DNA of 64,000 nucleotides from Mesobacillus maritimus (GCF_023715205.1 NZ_JAMBNR010000006.1:124001-188000); one strand, 5' to 3'; positions 9,480-19,465 are shown, numbered from the stretch's first letter. The notes: a model not told the origin generated them from the sequence alone. A program made the numbers and translations.

Positions 9480-10426
9480 GTCAATCGCAGCAAGCAACAG
9501 TTGAACCACAACTTAAGGGAAAACATTTTTTAACTGTATCCGCGTTTTCGTCTGAAGAAATTAAATTGTTAATTGAGAAAGCGGAAGAATTGAAATCAAA
9601 AGGTCCGGAATATCAACCTCTTGCGGGTAAAACCTTGGCGATGATATTTGAAAAAAGTTCTACACGAACCCGTATGTCCTTTGAGGCTGGAATGCTCCAA
9701 CTTGGAGGAAATGCAATTTATATGAATAGTCAGGATTCACAGTTAGGCCGAGGTGAACCAATCTCAGATACTGCTCAAGTATTATCTCAGTATGTCGATG
9801 CCATTATGATCCGAACCCATGGACATAACAGGGTAGAGGAACTTGCACAACATGCAAGTGTTCCTGTTATTAATGGATTAACTGACTTAGCTCATCCATG
9901 TCAGGCCCTTGCTGATATTCTTACAATTAAAGAGAAAAAAGGCAGTTTGCAGGGATTAAAGATGGCTTATGTAGGTGATGGCAATAACGTGTCAAATTCA
10001 TTGATGGTAATTTGTGCGAAACTGGGGATGGACTTTTCAATTGCCGCCCCTAAAGCCTATTGGCCGAAGGAACAGCTAGTAGCTGAGTGTAAGGTTTTAG
10101 CGAAGGAAACGGGAGCGACGATTACAGTGACAGAAAATCCTGTTGAAGCTGTCAGTCAAGCGGATGTTGTATATGCTGATGTATGGACGAGTATGGGGCA
10201 AGAGGAAGAGAATGAACAACGGTTAAATGATTTTAATGGCTACCAAGTAAATGCAGCACTTGTTCATCATGCAAAATCCGATTATCTTTTTATGCATTGT
10301 TTGCCAGCACATCGCGGTGAGGAAGTTTCTGCAGACGTCATCGATGGTTTAAATTCTGTTGTATTTCATCAAGCGGGAAATCGACTTCATGCGCAGAAAG
10401 CATTATTGGTCGAGTTACTTAAATAA
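9476..10426 (+). CDS. argF: Ornithine carbamoyltransferase
   Basis: Joins carbamoyl phosphate and ornithine to give citrulline. The 316-residue product has the carbamoyl-phosphate motif SSTRTRMSFEAG, the HPCQALADI motif and the ornithine-binding FMHCLPAHRG. I place the start at ATG 9476, overlapping the carB stop, because the protein then begins as in relatives; an in-frame ATG at 9416 would add 20 residues from within carB. Last gene of the operon, followed by a strong terminator. Final arginine genes argG and argH are not in this window. Confidence 0.96.
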   Translation: MSQSQQATVEPQLKGKHFLTVSAFSSEEIKLLIEKAEELKSKGPEYQPLAGKTLAMIFEKSSTRTRMSFEAGMLQLGGNAIYMNSQDSQLGRGEPISDTAQVLSQYVDAIMIRTHGHNRVEELAQHASVPVINGLTDLAHPCQALADILTIKEKKGSLQGLKMAYVGDGNNVSNSLMVICAKLGMDFSIAAPKAYWPKEQLVAECKVLAKETGATITVTENPVEAVSQADVVYADVWTSMGQEEENEQRLNDFNGYQVNAALVHHAKSDYLFMHCLPAHRGEEVSADVIDGLNSVVFHQAGNRLHAQKALLVELLK

Positions 10427-10439
10427 CTTTTTGAAGACA

Positions 10440-10474
10440 AAACAGTGTGAATTTGTAAATTCATGCTGTTTTTT
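10440..10474 (+). terminator. Terminator of the arginine operon
   Basis: Hairpin AACAGTGTGAATTT / AAATTCATGCTGTT with a 2-base apex is followed by TTTTTTC. One G-T mismatch in the stem. Confidence 0.88.
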
Positions 10475-10586
10475 CTTTGATTTAAAATTATTAAAAGCTG
10501 AGTTTTGGGGATTTTTCCCTTCATTATAATAAAGGCTGTTCGGCAATAATAAAAGGGCAAGATATTGATAGGGAGGAGGCAATTAC

Positions 10587-10766
10587 ATGGGCCAAAACCA
10601 TCAATTCCGTCCAGGTCAAAAGGCACCAAATAACGGTGTGTATATTGAAATTGGTGAAACGGGAAGCAATGTCAATAACCCACAAAAAGTAAAACTTAGT
10701 GCCGGTGATCATTTTCCTGAAACATCAAATCATAATCGACTTTGGACGTACAAAAGAAAGCCTTGA
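10587..10766 (+). CDS. yjzC: YjzC family protein
   Basis: A 59-residue soluble protein starting at ATG 10587 behind a strong GGGAGGAGG. It opens MGQNHQFRPGQKAPNNG and contains YIEIGETGS and KVKLSAGDHFPETS, which I recognise as the YjzC family found after argF in many Bacillus genomes. Function is unknown. It stands alone between two terminators, so it has its own transcript. Confidence 0.85.
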   Translation: MGQNHQFRPGQKAPNNGVYIEIGETGSNVNNPQKVKLSAGDHFPETSNHNRLWTYKRKP

Positions 10767-10775
10767 TTCTTATAA

Positions 10776-10803
10776 AAAAGCCATCCAATTGGGTGGCTTT
10801 TAT
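10776..10803 (+). terminator. Terminator after yjzC
   Basis: Stem AAAGCCATCC / GGGTGGCTTT (with one G-T pair) around an AATT loop, followed by TATTT. Confidence 0.8.
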
Positions 10804-10874
10804 TTGATGGTGAGCAATTTTGATAATGAAGCATTGACTAGTTTTTAGTAAGGAAAATGGATATAATAATATTA

Positions 10875-10892
10875 AGGTCAAAAATGGTCAAA
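10875..10892 (+). promoter_or_regulatory. CtsR operator of clpB
   Basis: AGGTCAAAAATGGTCAAA contains two GGTCAAA heptads (10876-10882 and 10886-10892) in direct repeat with a 3-base spacer, the exact architecture of the CtsR heat-shock repressor site. It overlaps the region just after a TATAAT at 10862-10867 and lies 12 bases before the ATG, so binding would block transcription and clear on heat stress. Confidence 0.9.
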
Positions 10893-10904
10893 GGGGTGAT
10901 ATTT

Positions 10905-13502
10905 ATGGACTTTAACTCAATGACGGAAAAGGTTCAACAAGCTTTTTTAAAAGCTCAAGAGCTTGCAACGGATTTAAACCATCAAGAAGTAGATAGTATT
11001 CATCTATTTCTAGCTATGTTGAATCAAGCTGAAAGTTTACTTAAGACCATTTTAGAGCGTCTAGGGGAAGAGCCTTCTATCTTCCAGAAATTTGCCGAGG
11101 ATGAGCTAAATAAAAGGCCTCAAGTTACAGGTACTTCAGTAGAAGGAAAATTATATATCACTGCTGATTTGCAGTCGTTGCTTCAGCTGGCAAAACAGGA
11201 AATGGATCAATTTCAAGATGAGTTTTTGTCAACGGAACATTTAGTTTTAGCTTTACAACAAAAAGACCATTCCGACATCGGACGTTTTATGAGCAGTAGA
11301 GGCGTTAGTCGAGAAAAGTTATTAATTGTGATTAAAGACATAAGGGGGAATCAAAGAGTGACCTCACAAAACCCAGAAGCAGGCTATGACGCTTTAATAA
11401 AATATGGTAGAGATTTAGTTGAAGAGGCAAGAAAGGGGAAAATGGATCCTGTTATCGGTAGGGATAGTGAAATTCGGAATGTTATCCGGATTCTATCACG
11501 AAAAACGAAAAACAATCCCGTCTTAATTGGAGAACCGGGCGTTGGAAAAACAGCGATTGTTGAGGGACTTGCGCAACGAATTGTTCGTCGGGATGTACCG
11601 GAAGGATTAAAGGATAAAACCATCTTCTCACTCGATATCGGAGCCCTTATTGCTGGTGCTAAATTTAGAGGGGAATTTGAGGAACGATTAAAGGCCGTTT
11701 TAAATGAAGTAAAGAAGAGTGAAGGTAAGATCTTACTTTTTATTGATGAACTTCATACAATTGTAGGGGCTGGAAAAACAGAAGGCGCCATGGATGCAGG
11801 GAATATGTTAAAACCGATGCTTGCTAGGGGAGAACTCCATTGTATTGGGGCTACAACATTAGATGAGCATCGGAAATATATTGAAAAAGACCCAGCACTA
11901 GAAAGAAGGTTCCAACAGGTTCTAGTAGAGGAACCGACTGTAGAAGACACCATTTCTATTATTCGTGGATTGAAGGAAAGATTTGAAATCCATCATGGCG
12001 TTAATATTCATGACCGTGCAATTGTTGCGGCTGCCACGTTATCAGACCGCTACATTACGGAAAGATTTCTTCCAGATAAAGCAATTGATCTTGTTGATGA
12101 AGCTTGTGCGATGATACGGACAGAAATTGATTCAATGCCGACAGAGTTAGACGAAGTGACAAGAAGAGTCATGCAACTAGAAATTGAAGAAGCGGCATTA
12201 CAAAAGGAAAAAGATGAGGCAAGCCAAGAGCGGCTTGGAGTTCTCCAAAAAGAGCTTGCAAACCTACGAGAAACGGTAAATCAGATGAAAGGAAAATGGA
12301 AAAAGGAAAAGGAAGGGATTCAAACGATCCGGCAAAAGCGGGAAACCTTAGAAAGATTGCGTCATGAGCTTGAACAAGCAGAAAGTGATTATGATTTAAA
12401 CAAAGCTGCAGAATTACGGCATGGGAGAATCCCGGCCCTAGAAAAAGAATTAAAAGAGCTCGAAAAGCGTGTAGGAGATGAAGGAGAAGAGAGGCTGCTG
12501 CGCGAAGAAGTAACAGACGAAGAAATTGCTTCAATTGTTGCTAGATGGACAGGCATTCCTGTCAATAAGTTAGTAGAAGGGGAAAGAGAGAAACTACTTC
12601 GTCTTGAAAGCATCCTTAAACAGAGAGTAATAGGGCAAGAAGAGGCTGTATCCCTCGTATCTGATGCTGTCCTTAGGGCTAGAGCGGGTATTAAAGATCC
12701 GAACAGGCCAATCGGTTCATTTATCTTTTTAGGGCCAACTGGGGTTGGAAAAACCGAATTAGTCAAGACATTAGCCCAAGCTCTATTTGATAGTGAAGAA
12801 CAAATGCTTCGATTTGATATGTCTGAATATATGGAAAAACATGCAGTCTCTCGATTAATTGGTGCACCTCCAGGGTATGTAGGTTATGAAGAAGGAGGCC
12901 AATTAACGGAGGCGGTTAGAAGAAAGCCGTATTCTGTTCTATTATTTGATGAAGTTGAAAAAGCACATCCAGAAGTGTTTAACATTCTTTTACAAATGTT
13001 AGACGACGGTCGAATTACCGACTCTCAAGGAAGAACAGTCGACTTTAAAAACACAGTCATTATCATGACATCCAATATAGGCTCTCAATTTCTCCTTGAC
13101 CACTCAAATAGTACACAAGGAATTTCTGAAGAAGCTAGGCAACAAGTCATGGGCCAACTAAGAGGACATTTCCGTCCAGAGTTTTTAAATCGGGTCGATG
13201 AAATAATTTTATTTAAACCGCTACAATTAAATGAAATAAAAGCCATTGTTGTCAAAGTCCTAGATGATTTACAACAACGCTTAAAGGATCAACAAATTAA
13301 GATTAACGTGAGTGAGGAAGCAAAAGAGTTTATTGCAGTTAATGGATTTGATCCTGTATATGGGGCAAGACCTTTGAAGCGCTATATCCAAAGGAATGTA
13401 GAAACAAAACTAGCTAGAGAAATGATTGCAGGAGGGGTCAGAGAGAAAAGTACAGTGGAAATTTCATTAAAAGACAACGAACTTAAGCTAACCTTAACAT
13501 AA
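10905..13502 (+). CDS. clpB: Disaggregase ClpB (Hsp100)
   Basis: ATP-driven hexamer that extracts proteins from aggregates together with DnaK. The 865-residue product has an N-terminal Clp-N repeat domain (about 1-145), first AAA+ module with Walker A GEPGVGKT and Walker [10 protein letters not shown], a long ClpB-type coiled-coil middle domain (about 400-530, rich in Lys and Glu), and a second AAA+ module with GPTGVGKT and [12 protein letters not shown]. The middle domain and lack of a ClpP-binding loop separate it from ClpA and ClpC. Start ATG 10905 has GGGGTGAT upstream; an earlier ATG at 10857 lies before the CtsR site. B. subtilis 168 has no clpB; related species carry it here. Confidence 0.96.
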   Translation: MDFNSMTEKVQQAFLKAQELATDLNHQEVDSIHLFLAMLNQAESLLKTILERLGEEPSIFQKFAEDELNKRPQVTGTSVEGKLYITADLQSLLQLAKQEMDQFQDEFLSTEHLVLALQQKDHSDIGRFMSSRGVSREKLLIVIKDIRGNQRVTSQNPEAGYDALIKYGRDLVEEARKGKMDPVIGRDSEIRNVIRILSRKTKNNPVLIGEPGVGKTAIVEGLAQRIVRRDVPEGLKDKTIFSLDIGALIAGAKFRGEFEERLKAVLNEVKKSEGKILLFIDELHTIVGAGKTEGAMDAGNMLKPMLARGELHCIGATTLDEHRKYIEKDPALERRFQQVLVEEPTVEDTISIIRGLKERFEIHHGVNIHDRAIVAAATLSDRYITERFLPDKAIDLVDEACAMIRTEIDSMPTELDEVTRRVMQLEIEEAALQKEKDEASQERLGVLQKELANLRETVNQMKGKWKKEKEGIQTIRQKRETLERLRHELEQAESDYDLNKAAELRHGRIPALEKELKELEKRVGDEGEERLLREEVTDEEIASIVARWTGIPVNKLVEGEREKLLRLESILKQRVIGQEEAVSLVSDAVLRARAGIKDPNRPIGSFIFLGPTGVGKTELVKTLAQALFDSEEQMLRFDMSEYMEKHAVSRLIGAPPGYVGYEEGGQLTEAVRRKPYSVLLFDEVEKAHPEVFNILLQMLDDGRITDSQGRTVDFKNTVIIMTSNIGSQFLLDHSNSTQGISEEARQQVMGQLRGHFRPEFLNRVDEIILFKPLQLNEIKAIVVKVLDDLQQRLKDQQIKINVSEEAKEFIAVNGFDPVYGARPLKRYIQRNVETKLAREMIAGGVREKSTVEISLKDNELKLTLT

Positions 13503-13530
13503 AAAGTCATCCAAATTGGATGACTTTTTA
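13501..13530 (+). terminator. Terminator between clpB and yjzD
   Basis: AAAAAGTCATCCAA / TTGGATGACTTTTT, nearly perfect, flanked by A and T runs, so it can stop transcription arriving from either side. Confidence 0.9.
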
Positions 13531-13548
13531 TCCCTCTGTTAAACGTAA

Positions 13549-13731
13549 TTAATGTTGATCAGCAGGATTATCAGGAAGGATGAGCGGAACAATGTACATC
13601 AAGATTGTTACAATAACAGTTAGCAAGATGCCAACTTGGAGATCAAACCCAACGCCAATCATTGCACCAGCTACATAAGTTAACATTTGAACTAATAGGA
13701 AAGTCCAGAATAAAGTCCAGAAATAACGCAT
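13549..13731 (-). CDS. yjzD: YjzD family small membrane protein (DUF2929)
   Basis: Sixty residues with two hydrophobic helices, MRYFWTLFWTFLLVQMLTYV and LQVGILLTVIVTILMYIVPL, joined by AGAMIGVGFD and ending in a short polar tail LPDNPADQH. This matches the YjzD/DUF2929 family, whose function is unknown. It is convergent with clpB and has GGTGAAAAAG in front of the start. The 279 bases to the right of it, up to yjaU, show no other gene. Confidence 0.85.
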   Translation of the reverse strand: MRYFWTLFWTFLLVQMLTYVAGAMIGVGFDLQVGILLTVIVTILMYIVPLILPDNPADQH

Positions 13732-14010
13732 TCTTTTTCACCTCTACCCTACTATATTTCTTCAATAATCTTACCACATTGCCATAAATTAATAAATAAT
13801 TAAAAAAGTTGCCTGTCTCAGGTAGAAACAGCATAAATGTTTGAACATAGAAGCTTAGATGGCTAGGACTAAAAGTTGGCAAAATCCAGGTAAAAAGCTG
13901 AGCAAGGCTTTGGCTTTTCCTATCCTTTGATAATTTTTAGGCTAATCCCCATTCATTTTATATGGAACCTCATACATTATTATGAACAAACTGTTAAAGG
14001 AGAATTAAAA

Positions 14011-14745
14011 ATGGAGAACCGGAACTTCAGATTGGATACCGAATGGAACATAATTCATTATCCCCACAAGCCAAACGGTTTCGGTATCTTAATTTTAGGA
14101 GATGAACGACATTTTGTAGACGAACAAAGCAGTTTTTGGACACAAAATGAAGGGAAGCGTAAAATGCTTGATGATTTAAAACAGGCAGGGTATACGATTT
14201 TTTACTCTAATTTATACGGCAAAAATTGGGGGAGCCAAGAAGCTGTAGAGTTGGCTAAACGTTTATGTATGCATATAAGAAAAAGTGAAATCCTTAATGA
14301 TAAGTTCCATGTATTGGCTGAAGGGATGGGGGCACTTACCTTATTAAAATTACTAAAAATTGAGACAAAGTTTCGCTCTCTCGTGTTACTAAATCCTATA
14401 CTCTCACTTGGTAAACATTTAGAACAAGAAAAGGAACACAAATTTTTCTATAAAAAACTAGTTAAAGAGATTGCATCGGCTTATGATATCCACCCTGATT
14501 ATGTTTATGAGCATTTCCTACAAGTTGAAGAGGATCCTCGATTCCCAATAGAAACACCAATAAAAATTATTCACGTACTCACTGGTAACCGTGCCTATAA
14601 ACAATCCAGCATATTGAAAGGATATAGTGAAAAGTGGAAAGTGGATCAGGTTGATTATAATATTTGTTATTTAGTTCCAGAAAAAAAACCTCAAATTGGG
14701 TCACAAGTCCTTCAGTTTTTTGGTAAACATGAACGCTTTCTTTAA
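14011..14745 (+). CDS. yjaU: YjaU-like protein with alpha/beta-hydrolase resemblance
   Basis: A 244-residue soluble protein in the yjaU position upstream of yjaV and med. The middle segment, KFHVLAEGMGALTLLKLL followed by SLVLLNPILSLGKHLE, has the shape of an alpha/beta-hydrolase nucleophile elbow, but the expected serine is replaced (A-E-G-M-G), so it may be non-catalytic. I chose ATG 14011, preceded by AAAGGAG, over an in-frame upstream codon at 13927. Function unknown; probably transcribed with yjaV, 69 bases downstream. Confidence 0.72.
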   Translation: MENRNFRLDTEWNIIHYPHKPNGFGILILGDERHFVDEQSSFWTQNEGKRKMLDDLKQAGYTIFYSNLYGKNWGSQEAVELAKRLCMHIRKSEILNDKFHVLAEGMGALTLLKLLKIETKFRSLVLLNPILSLGKHLEQEKEHKFFYKKLVKEIASAYDIHPDYVYEHFLQVEEDPRFPIETPIKIIHVLTGNRAYKQSSILKGYSEKWKVDQVDYNICYLVPEKKPQIGSQVLQFFGKHERFL

Positions 14746-14814
14746 TGAAACAGAAGGAAATAATATGAGCCTAGATTCATAGGATACAAGGAAGATGAAT
14801 CAGGGGGACTGCTA

Positions 14815-15681
14815 ATGAATAAAGCAATCGTTGTTGGAGCATTTGGTTTTTTGGGTTATGGTGTGACCAAGGCGATGCTGGAGGAAGGAATGGAAGTAAT
14901 TGCGTTAAGCAATACGGATGAGAAGAATTGTTTTAAAGAAGAAAAGCGAATGGAAGTCGGCCGTAATGCTAATTTTATCGAGGATATAGAGTGGGGCGAA
15001 CTCCACGAAGAAAATGAAGAATTACGGCTGATTATTCCACTTTATGATTTTTATATGAATGGTACGGAGAAAAAGGTCTACGAGAGAGTATTAGGCAGGG
15101 AAGATCATCCTCTCTTTTCGCTTGAGAATTGTTCAGTCACTTATTTATTGCCTTACCAAGTTGCAAATGAACAAGGTTTTCAAAAGTTTAAAGATTTCAT
15201 GAAGAATAGAGGTTTTTCCAGTTATCAAGAAATTTATTTTCCGACTCTATATGGACCGTGGCAGCCAGATGTTTATTATTTTCAGCAAGTGTTAGCATTT
15301 TATCGAAGTGATAAATCCGAATACAACCTATCTTCTAGAGAATCAATAGAGGATGCGATTTATATAGAGGATGCTGCTTCTATAGTTTTGCAATTAAAAG
15401 AGGATAGTGGGAAATTCGTCGTTCACAGTGGGAAGACAAATGGTTGGATGGAATGTTTTCTGCATCTTTGTAAGTCTTTAAGCTTGCCAGAGGAAAAAAA
15501 ATTACTAATGCTAGAGTCCGTTTCACAAAAAATGAAAAACTGGGAACAAACAAGTTGGTTGCAGTTGCAGGAAAATAAAGATGATTACCATTTTATGTAT
15601 GTAAAAGAGCCTATGGAAATCCAACGCGGTATAAAAGAACAACAGAAACAATACGAACATTGGCAACTAATGAATCGGTAG
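14815..15681 (+). CDS. yjaV: YjaV, NAD(P)-binding epimerase-like protein
   Basis: The 288-residue product opens with MNKAIVVGAFGFLGYGVTKA, a Rossmann GxxGxxG motif of extended short-chain dehydrogenases, and later has EIYFPTLYGPWQPD, like the YGP region of nucleotide-sugar epimerases. The usual YxxxK catalytic pair is not obvious, so activity is uncertain. RBS GGGGGA stands before ATG. It lies between yjaU and med, as in B. subtilis; no role has been assigned there to my knowledge. Confidence 0.75.
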   Translation: MNKAIVVGAFGFLGYGVTKAMLEEGMEVIALSNTDEKNCFKEEKRMEVGRNANFIEDIEWGELHEENEELRLIIPLYDFYMNGTEKKVYERVLGREDHPLFSLENCSVTYLLPYQVANEQGFQKFKDFMKNRGFSSYQEIYFPTLYGPWQPDVYYFQQVLAFYRSDKSEYNLSSRESIEDAIYIEDAASIVLQLKEDSGKFVVHSGKTNGWMECFLHLCKSLSLPEEKKLLMLESVSQKMKNWEQTSWLQLQENKDDYHFMYVKEPMEIQRGIKEQQKQYEHWQLMNR

Positions 15682-15796
15682 CGGATAAGAAAACCCTTTT
15701 CAAATAGTTGGTTAAAAAGTAATATGATTATATAGAAACAGAAAAGGCCTTAATTCCATATTTTCTGATGTAATGCAATAGAAGGAGTTGCAGCAA

Positions 15797-16747
15797 ATGT
15801 TGAAACGTTTTGGGCTTATTTTGTTTAGCCTACTATTGTTGGGAGGATGCGGACAACCTCTTGCAACAGGGGAAATTCAAAAAGTTGGCCTGCTTGTCCC
15901 TGAAACAATAGATGACCAAGTATGGGGAACCGCTGGATATCATGGGTTGTTAAAAATACAGTCGCGTTTTAATATTGATGTCTTTTATAAAGAAGGTATA
16001 AATTCGAAGCCGTTAGTTGAGGCGGCTGTACAGGAGTTTTCTACTCAAGGTGTCAATTTGATTTATGGTCATGGTAATGAGTATGCCGCGTATTTTAATC
16101 AAATTTCTGAAGAATATCCAGATATTCATTTTGTTAGTTTTAATGGTGATGCTAAGAACAAGAATACAACTAGTTTGAATTTTGATGCATATGCAATGGG
16201 ATTCTTCGGGGGAATGGTTGCGGCACACATGACCGAAACAAAACACCTGGGTGTCATTGCTGCATTTGAGTGGCAACCTGAAGTAGAAGGTTTTTATGAA
16301 GGTGCAGCTTTCTATGATGATGAAGTTAATGTTGATATTTACTATGTTGGGCATTGGGATAATGATCAAAAAGCACTCGATATTCTTGAAAAGGCGCTTG
16401 ATGGGGGAGCAGATGTCATTTACCCAGCAGGGGATGGCTATAATGTTCCAGTCATCGAACGGGTAAAAGAAAGAGGGCTTTATGTAGTAGGATACATTTC
16501 TGATCAATCAGATCTCGGTGAATCCACTGTTCTTACAAGTACTGTCCAGCATGTGGATGTTTTATATGAATTAGTGGCAACCAAATTTAATCAAAATGAG
16601 TTAACGGCAGGAAATTTATACTTTGATATTCAGGATGGGGTCATTTCACTGGGAGACTTTAGTCCCAATGTGGATTCTAATTTTAGGGAGTCAATCCAAC
16701 AGCAGATAAACCAATATAAAGAAACTGGGAAGCTTCCTAACGAATAA
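15797..16747 (+). CDS. med: Med, competence-regulating lipoprotein of the BMP family
   Basis: In B. subtilis Med raises comK expression. The 316-residue product is a lipoprotein: basic-hydrophobic signal followed by the lipobox LGGC (Cys19), then a periplasmic-binding-like BMP domain (KVGLLVPETIDDQVW, YGHGNEYAAYF, HFVSFNGDA, GFFGGMVAAH). ATG 15797 has GAAGGAG 9 bases upstream; the in-frame TTG at 15788 abuts that RBS. In B. subtilis comZ, encoding a ComG repressor, follows in the same transcript; here a terminator follows at once and no ComZ-like frame is present. Confidence 0.88.
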   Translation: MLKRFGLILFSLLLLGGCGQPLATGEIQKVGLLVPETIDDQVWGTAGYHGLLKIQSRFNIDVFYKEGINSKPLVEAAVQEFSTQGVNLIYGHGNEYAAYFNQISEEYPDIHFVSFNGDAKNKNTTSLNFDAYAMGFFGGMVAAHMTETKHLGVIAAFEWQPEVEGFYEGAAFYDDEVNVDIYYVGHWDNDQKALDILEKALDGGADVIYPAGDGYNVPVIERVKERGLYVVGYISDQSDLGESTVLTSTVQHVDVLYELVATKFNQNELTAGNLYFDIQDGVISLGDFSPNVDSNFRESIQQQINQYKETGKLPNE

Positions 16748-16754
16748 ATGGACG

Positions 16755-16784
16755 AAAGCTGCGATGACATCGCAGCTTTTTTTT
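16755..16784 (+). terminator. Terminator after med
   Basis: AAAGCTGCGATG / CATCGCAGCTTT, a 12-bp perfect inverted repeat, followed by eight T. It touches the stop codon of the convergent small gene. Confidence 0.92.
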
Positions 16785-17059
16785 CATTTTTTAAAAAATT
16801 GGTCAACGAATGGCCGTATTTTAGAAAACATAGGCTTTAACTGCTGTGCCGTTCCCATAAGGGTGTCGATATATGACATGACCTCTTCTGCATTAATTTG
16901 ATCTAAAATAGTATTATCCTTCTCCTGTTCATTTTCTACCGTTGATTGGTTTCTTTCTCTAGGACCAAACATTAAGCGATCAAAGGGATGCTCAGAAATA
17001 GGTTGATCGTCGTTGGACTGATTCTGAGTTTCATTGCTTGGTGATTGGTCAGTGCTCAT
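16784..17059 (-). CDS. Small hydrophilic protein in the yjzB position
   Basis: A 91-residue protein with a polar, Gln/Asn/Ser-rich N-terminal half and a C-terminal helix-forming half (EEVMSYIDTLMGTAQQLKPMFSKIRPFVDQFFKK begins near residue 57). A good RBS (GGAGGAGG) lies just before its ATG. It occupies the position and orientation of yjzB between med-comZ and fabH in B. subtilis, but I do not recognise the sequence well enough to name it. No function can be given. Confidence 0.7.
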   Translation of the reverse strand: MSTDQSPSNETQNQSNDDQPISEHPFDRLMFGPRERNQSTVENEQEKDNTILDQINAEEVMSYIDTLMGTAQQLKPMFSKIRPFVDQFFKK

Positions 17060-17155
17060 CTTTATCCTCCTCCCTATAAATACCTTAATTATTATTTAGT
17101 TTATGTTAGAGCCCGTTTATTGACATAGACAGGTGCGGAACAAAAGAATTCTCTG

Positions 17156-17185
17156 TTGCAGTTTAGTACCATCATCTGATAAAAT
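17156..17185 (+). promoter_or_regulatory. Sigma-A promoter of fabH-fabF
   Basis: TTGCAG (17156-17161) and TAAAAT (17180-17185) with an 18-base spacer. The FapR-like palindrome begins at the end of the -10 box, the arrangement known for B. subtilis fab promoters. Confidence 0.6.
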
Positions 17186-17200
17186 TAGTACCAGCTAATA
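17184..17200 (+). promoter_or_regulatory. FapR operator of fabH-fabF
   Basis: ATTAGTACCAGCTAATA is a 17-bp imperfect palindrome matching the FapR pattern TTAGTAC-N-TAA. A second half-match, TTAGTACC at 17163-17170, lies inside the promoter. FapR represses fatty-acid synthesis genes until malonyl-CoA accumulates. The better site is at fabI. Confidence 0.75.
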
Positions 17201-17260
17201 ATAATTGATATTAATGATAAAAATAAGTGCTAAGGATGAAGTTGAAAAGGAGATGGCCCT

Positions 17261-18193
17261 ATGAATGCAGGGATTATTGGAATTGGGCGTTATGTTCCAG
17301 AACAGGTTGTGACGAATCTAGATTTGGAAAAGCGAATGGATACATCAGATGAGTGGATTCGTACGAGAACAGGTATCGAGGAAAGAAGAATTGCTGGGGA
17401 TGATATGGATACATCCGATTTGGGTTTGAGAGCTGCTCAGAAAGCATTGGAAAACGCAAATGTTTCACCAGAAGAAATAGATATGATTTTGGTTGCAACT
17501 GTTACACCAGACCAGCCTTTTCCTAGTGTAGCTTGCATGCTCCAAGAAAAACTTGGCGCGAAAAAGGCTGCTGCAATGGATGTAAGTGCAGCCTGCGCAG
17601 GATTTATGTATGGGATGGTTACTGCTAAACAGTTTATTGAAACGAGTGCATATAAATATGTTTTAATTGTAGGGGTAGAAAAGCTATCCAAAATTACCGA
17701 TTGGGAAGATCGTAATACCGCTGTATTATTTGGAGATGGTGCAGGTGCTGTTTTAATGGGGCCAGTTGCCGATGGAAAAGGGGTATTATCTTTTGAACTA
17801 GGATCTGATGGTTCGGGTGGCAAGTACCTCTATCAAGACACAAACATTCGAATGAATGGAAGAGAAGTTTTTAAATTTGCTGTGCGTCAAATGGGAGAAA
17901 GCAGCGTAAACGTGCTTGAGAAAGCTGGACTTAGCAAGGAAGATGTGGACTTTTTAATCCCGCATCAAGCGAATATTCGAATTATGGAGGCGGCTAGACA
18001 AAGATTAGAATTACCTTTGGAAAAAATGTCGAAGACCGTTCATAAATATGGAAACACTTCTGCAGCATCAATTCCAATTTCGATGGTAGAAGAACTTGAA
18101 GCTGGGAAAATCAAAGACGGAGACCTTATTGTTATGGTAGGGTTTGGTGGCGGTTTAACATGGGGAGCAATCGCCCTACGTTGGGGTCGGTAA
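17261..18193 (+). CDS. fabH: Beta-ketoacyl-ACP synthase III
   Basis: Starts fatty-acid chains by condensing a CoA primer (in Bacillus mostly branched-chain) with malonyl-ACP. The 310-residue thiolase-fold protein has the active-site Cys112 in [11 protein letters not shown], His in IPHQANIRI and Asn in YGNTSAAS, the full Cys-His-Asn triad. RBS AAAGGAGATG precedes ATG 17261. It is followed 23 bases later by fabF, and a FapR site upstream links both to membrane-lipid demand. Equivalent to fabHA of B. subtilis by position. Confidence 0.96.
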   Translation: MNAGIIGIGRYVPEQVVTNLDLEKRMDTSDEWIRTRTGIEERRIAGDDMDTSDLGLRAAQKALENANVSPEEIDMILVATVTPDQPFPSVACMLQEKLGAKKAAAMDVSAACAGFMYGMVTAKQFIETSAYKYVLIVGVEKLSKITDWEDRNTAVLFGDGAGAVLMGPVADGKGVLSFELGSDGSGGKYLYQDTNIRMNGREVFKFAVRQMGESSVNVLEKAGLSKEDVDFLIPHQANIRIMEAARQRLELPLEKMSKTVHKYGNTSAASIPISMVEELEAGKIKDGDLIVMVGFGGGLTWGAIALRWGR

Positions 18194-18216
18194 TTTCTCT
18201 AAAAGGAGATGGGATT

Positions 18217-19458
18217 ATGAATAAACGAAGAGTTGTAATTACAGGAATTGGCGCTGTTACGCCAGTTGGTAACGATGCTGAAACTAGCTGGAAAAACGTA
18301 ATTGCAGGAGTATCAGGGGTGGGCCCTGTGACAAGGGTAAATGCGGACGATTACCCAGCAAAAGTAGCAGCAGAGCTAAAGGATTTTAATATTGAAAACT
18401 TCATTCAGAAAAAGGAAGCTAGGAAAATGGACCGGTTCACCCATTATGCGGTGGCTGCTTCATTAATGGCGGTAAAAGATGCGGACCTTGACATCAATGA
18501 TGACAACGCTGACCGTATCGGTGTATGGATTGGATCTGGAATTGGAGGAATGGAGACATTTGAACAGCAGCATGAGACATTTTTAAACAGGGGTTATCGT
18601 CGTGTGAGTCCTTTCTTTGTTCCAATGATGATTCCCGATATGGCTACTGGACAAGTTTCCATTACATTAGGAGCACGTGGTTTTAATTCGTGTACAGTAA
18701 CGGCATGTGCTACTGGTACAAACTCTATTGGTGATGCTTTCAAAGTAATTCAACGTGGGGATGCAGAGGTGATGATTAGTGGAGGTGCAGAAGCCCCAAT
18801 TACGAAAATGAGTTTTGCAGGCTTCTGTGCAAATACAGCACTTTCAACAAATCAAGACCCTGCAACAGCTAGTAGACCTTTCGATAAAAATCGTGATGGT
18901 TTTGTAATGGGAGAAGGAGCCGGTATTGTTGTACTTGAAGATCTAGAGCATGCATTGGCTAGAGGAGCGAATATATACGCGGAAATAGTAGGATATGGTG
19001 CAACAGGTGATGCTTATCATATTACTGCACCTGCGCCTGAAGGTGAAGGTGGAGCAAGAGCAATGAAAATGGCATTGGATGATGCGGGATTAAAGCCTGA
19101 GGAAATTGGTTATATCAATGCTCATGGTACAAGTACAGAGTATAATGATAAGTTTGAAACAATGGCGATTAAGAACGTATTTGGGGAACATGCTTATAAC
19201 TTGGCGGTTAGTTCTACAAAGTCTATGACAGGGCATCTGCTTGGTGCCGCAGGTGGAATTGAAGCGATTTTCACTGCGATGGCAATTAAGGAAGGTATTT
19301 TACCTCCAACAATTAATTTAGAAACACCAGATCCAGAATGTGATCTTGATTATGTCCCTAACGAATCACGTAAGCAAGAAGTTCAAGCTGCTATTAGCAA
19401 CTCGCTCGGATTCGGTGGCCATAATGCGACGATTGCCTTGATAAAATACACTGGATAA
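18217..19458 (+). CDS. fabF: Beta-ketoacyl-ACP synthase II
   Basis: Elongating condensing enzyme of type II fatty-acid synthesis. The 413-residue product has the nucleophile Cys in [12 protein letters not shown] and the two histidines in [11 protein letters not shown] and [18 protein letters not shown] 18217 with AAAAGGAGATG upstream was chosen over an in-frame GTG/ATG further up inside fabH because the family starts with a basic residue string ([10 protein letters not shown]). Second gene of the FapR-controlled pair, closed by a strong terminator. Confidence 0.96.
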   Translation: MNKRRVVITGIGAVTPVGNDAETSWKNVIAGVSGVGPVTRVNADDYPAKVAAELKDFNIENFIQKKEARKMDRFTHYAVAASLMAVKDADLDINDDNADRIGVWIGSGIGGMETFEQQHETFLNRGYRRVSPFFVPMMIPDMATGQVSITLGARGFNSCTVTACATGTNSIGDAFKVIQRGDAEVMISGGAEAPITKMSFAGFCANTALSTNQDPATASRPFDKNRDGFVMGEGAGIVVLEDLEHALARGANIYAEIVGYGATGDAYHITAPAPEGEGGARAMKMALDDAGLKPEEIGYINAHGTSTEYNDKFETMAIKNVFGEHAYNLAVSSTKSMTGHLLGAAGGIEAIFTAMAIKEGILPPTINLETPDPECDLDYVPNESRKQEVQAAISNSLGFGGHNATIALIKYTG

Positions 19459-19465
19459 TAAAGAA

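Noticed and set aside
10834-10867. TTGACT to TATAAT as the clpB promoter
   Set aside because: The spacer would be 22 bases, too long for a sigma-A promoter.
12169-12766. Two frames of 121 and 125 residues antisense to clpB
   Set aside because: They mirror the coiled-coil coding region of ClpB; no start signals.
16013-16507. A 164-residue frame antisense to med
   Set aside because: Shadow of the med coding sequence, with unlike codon use and no RBS; Ile and Asn rich as expected from the complement.
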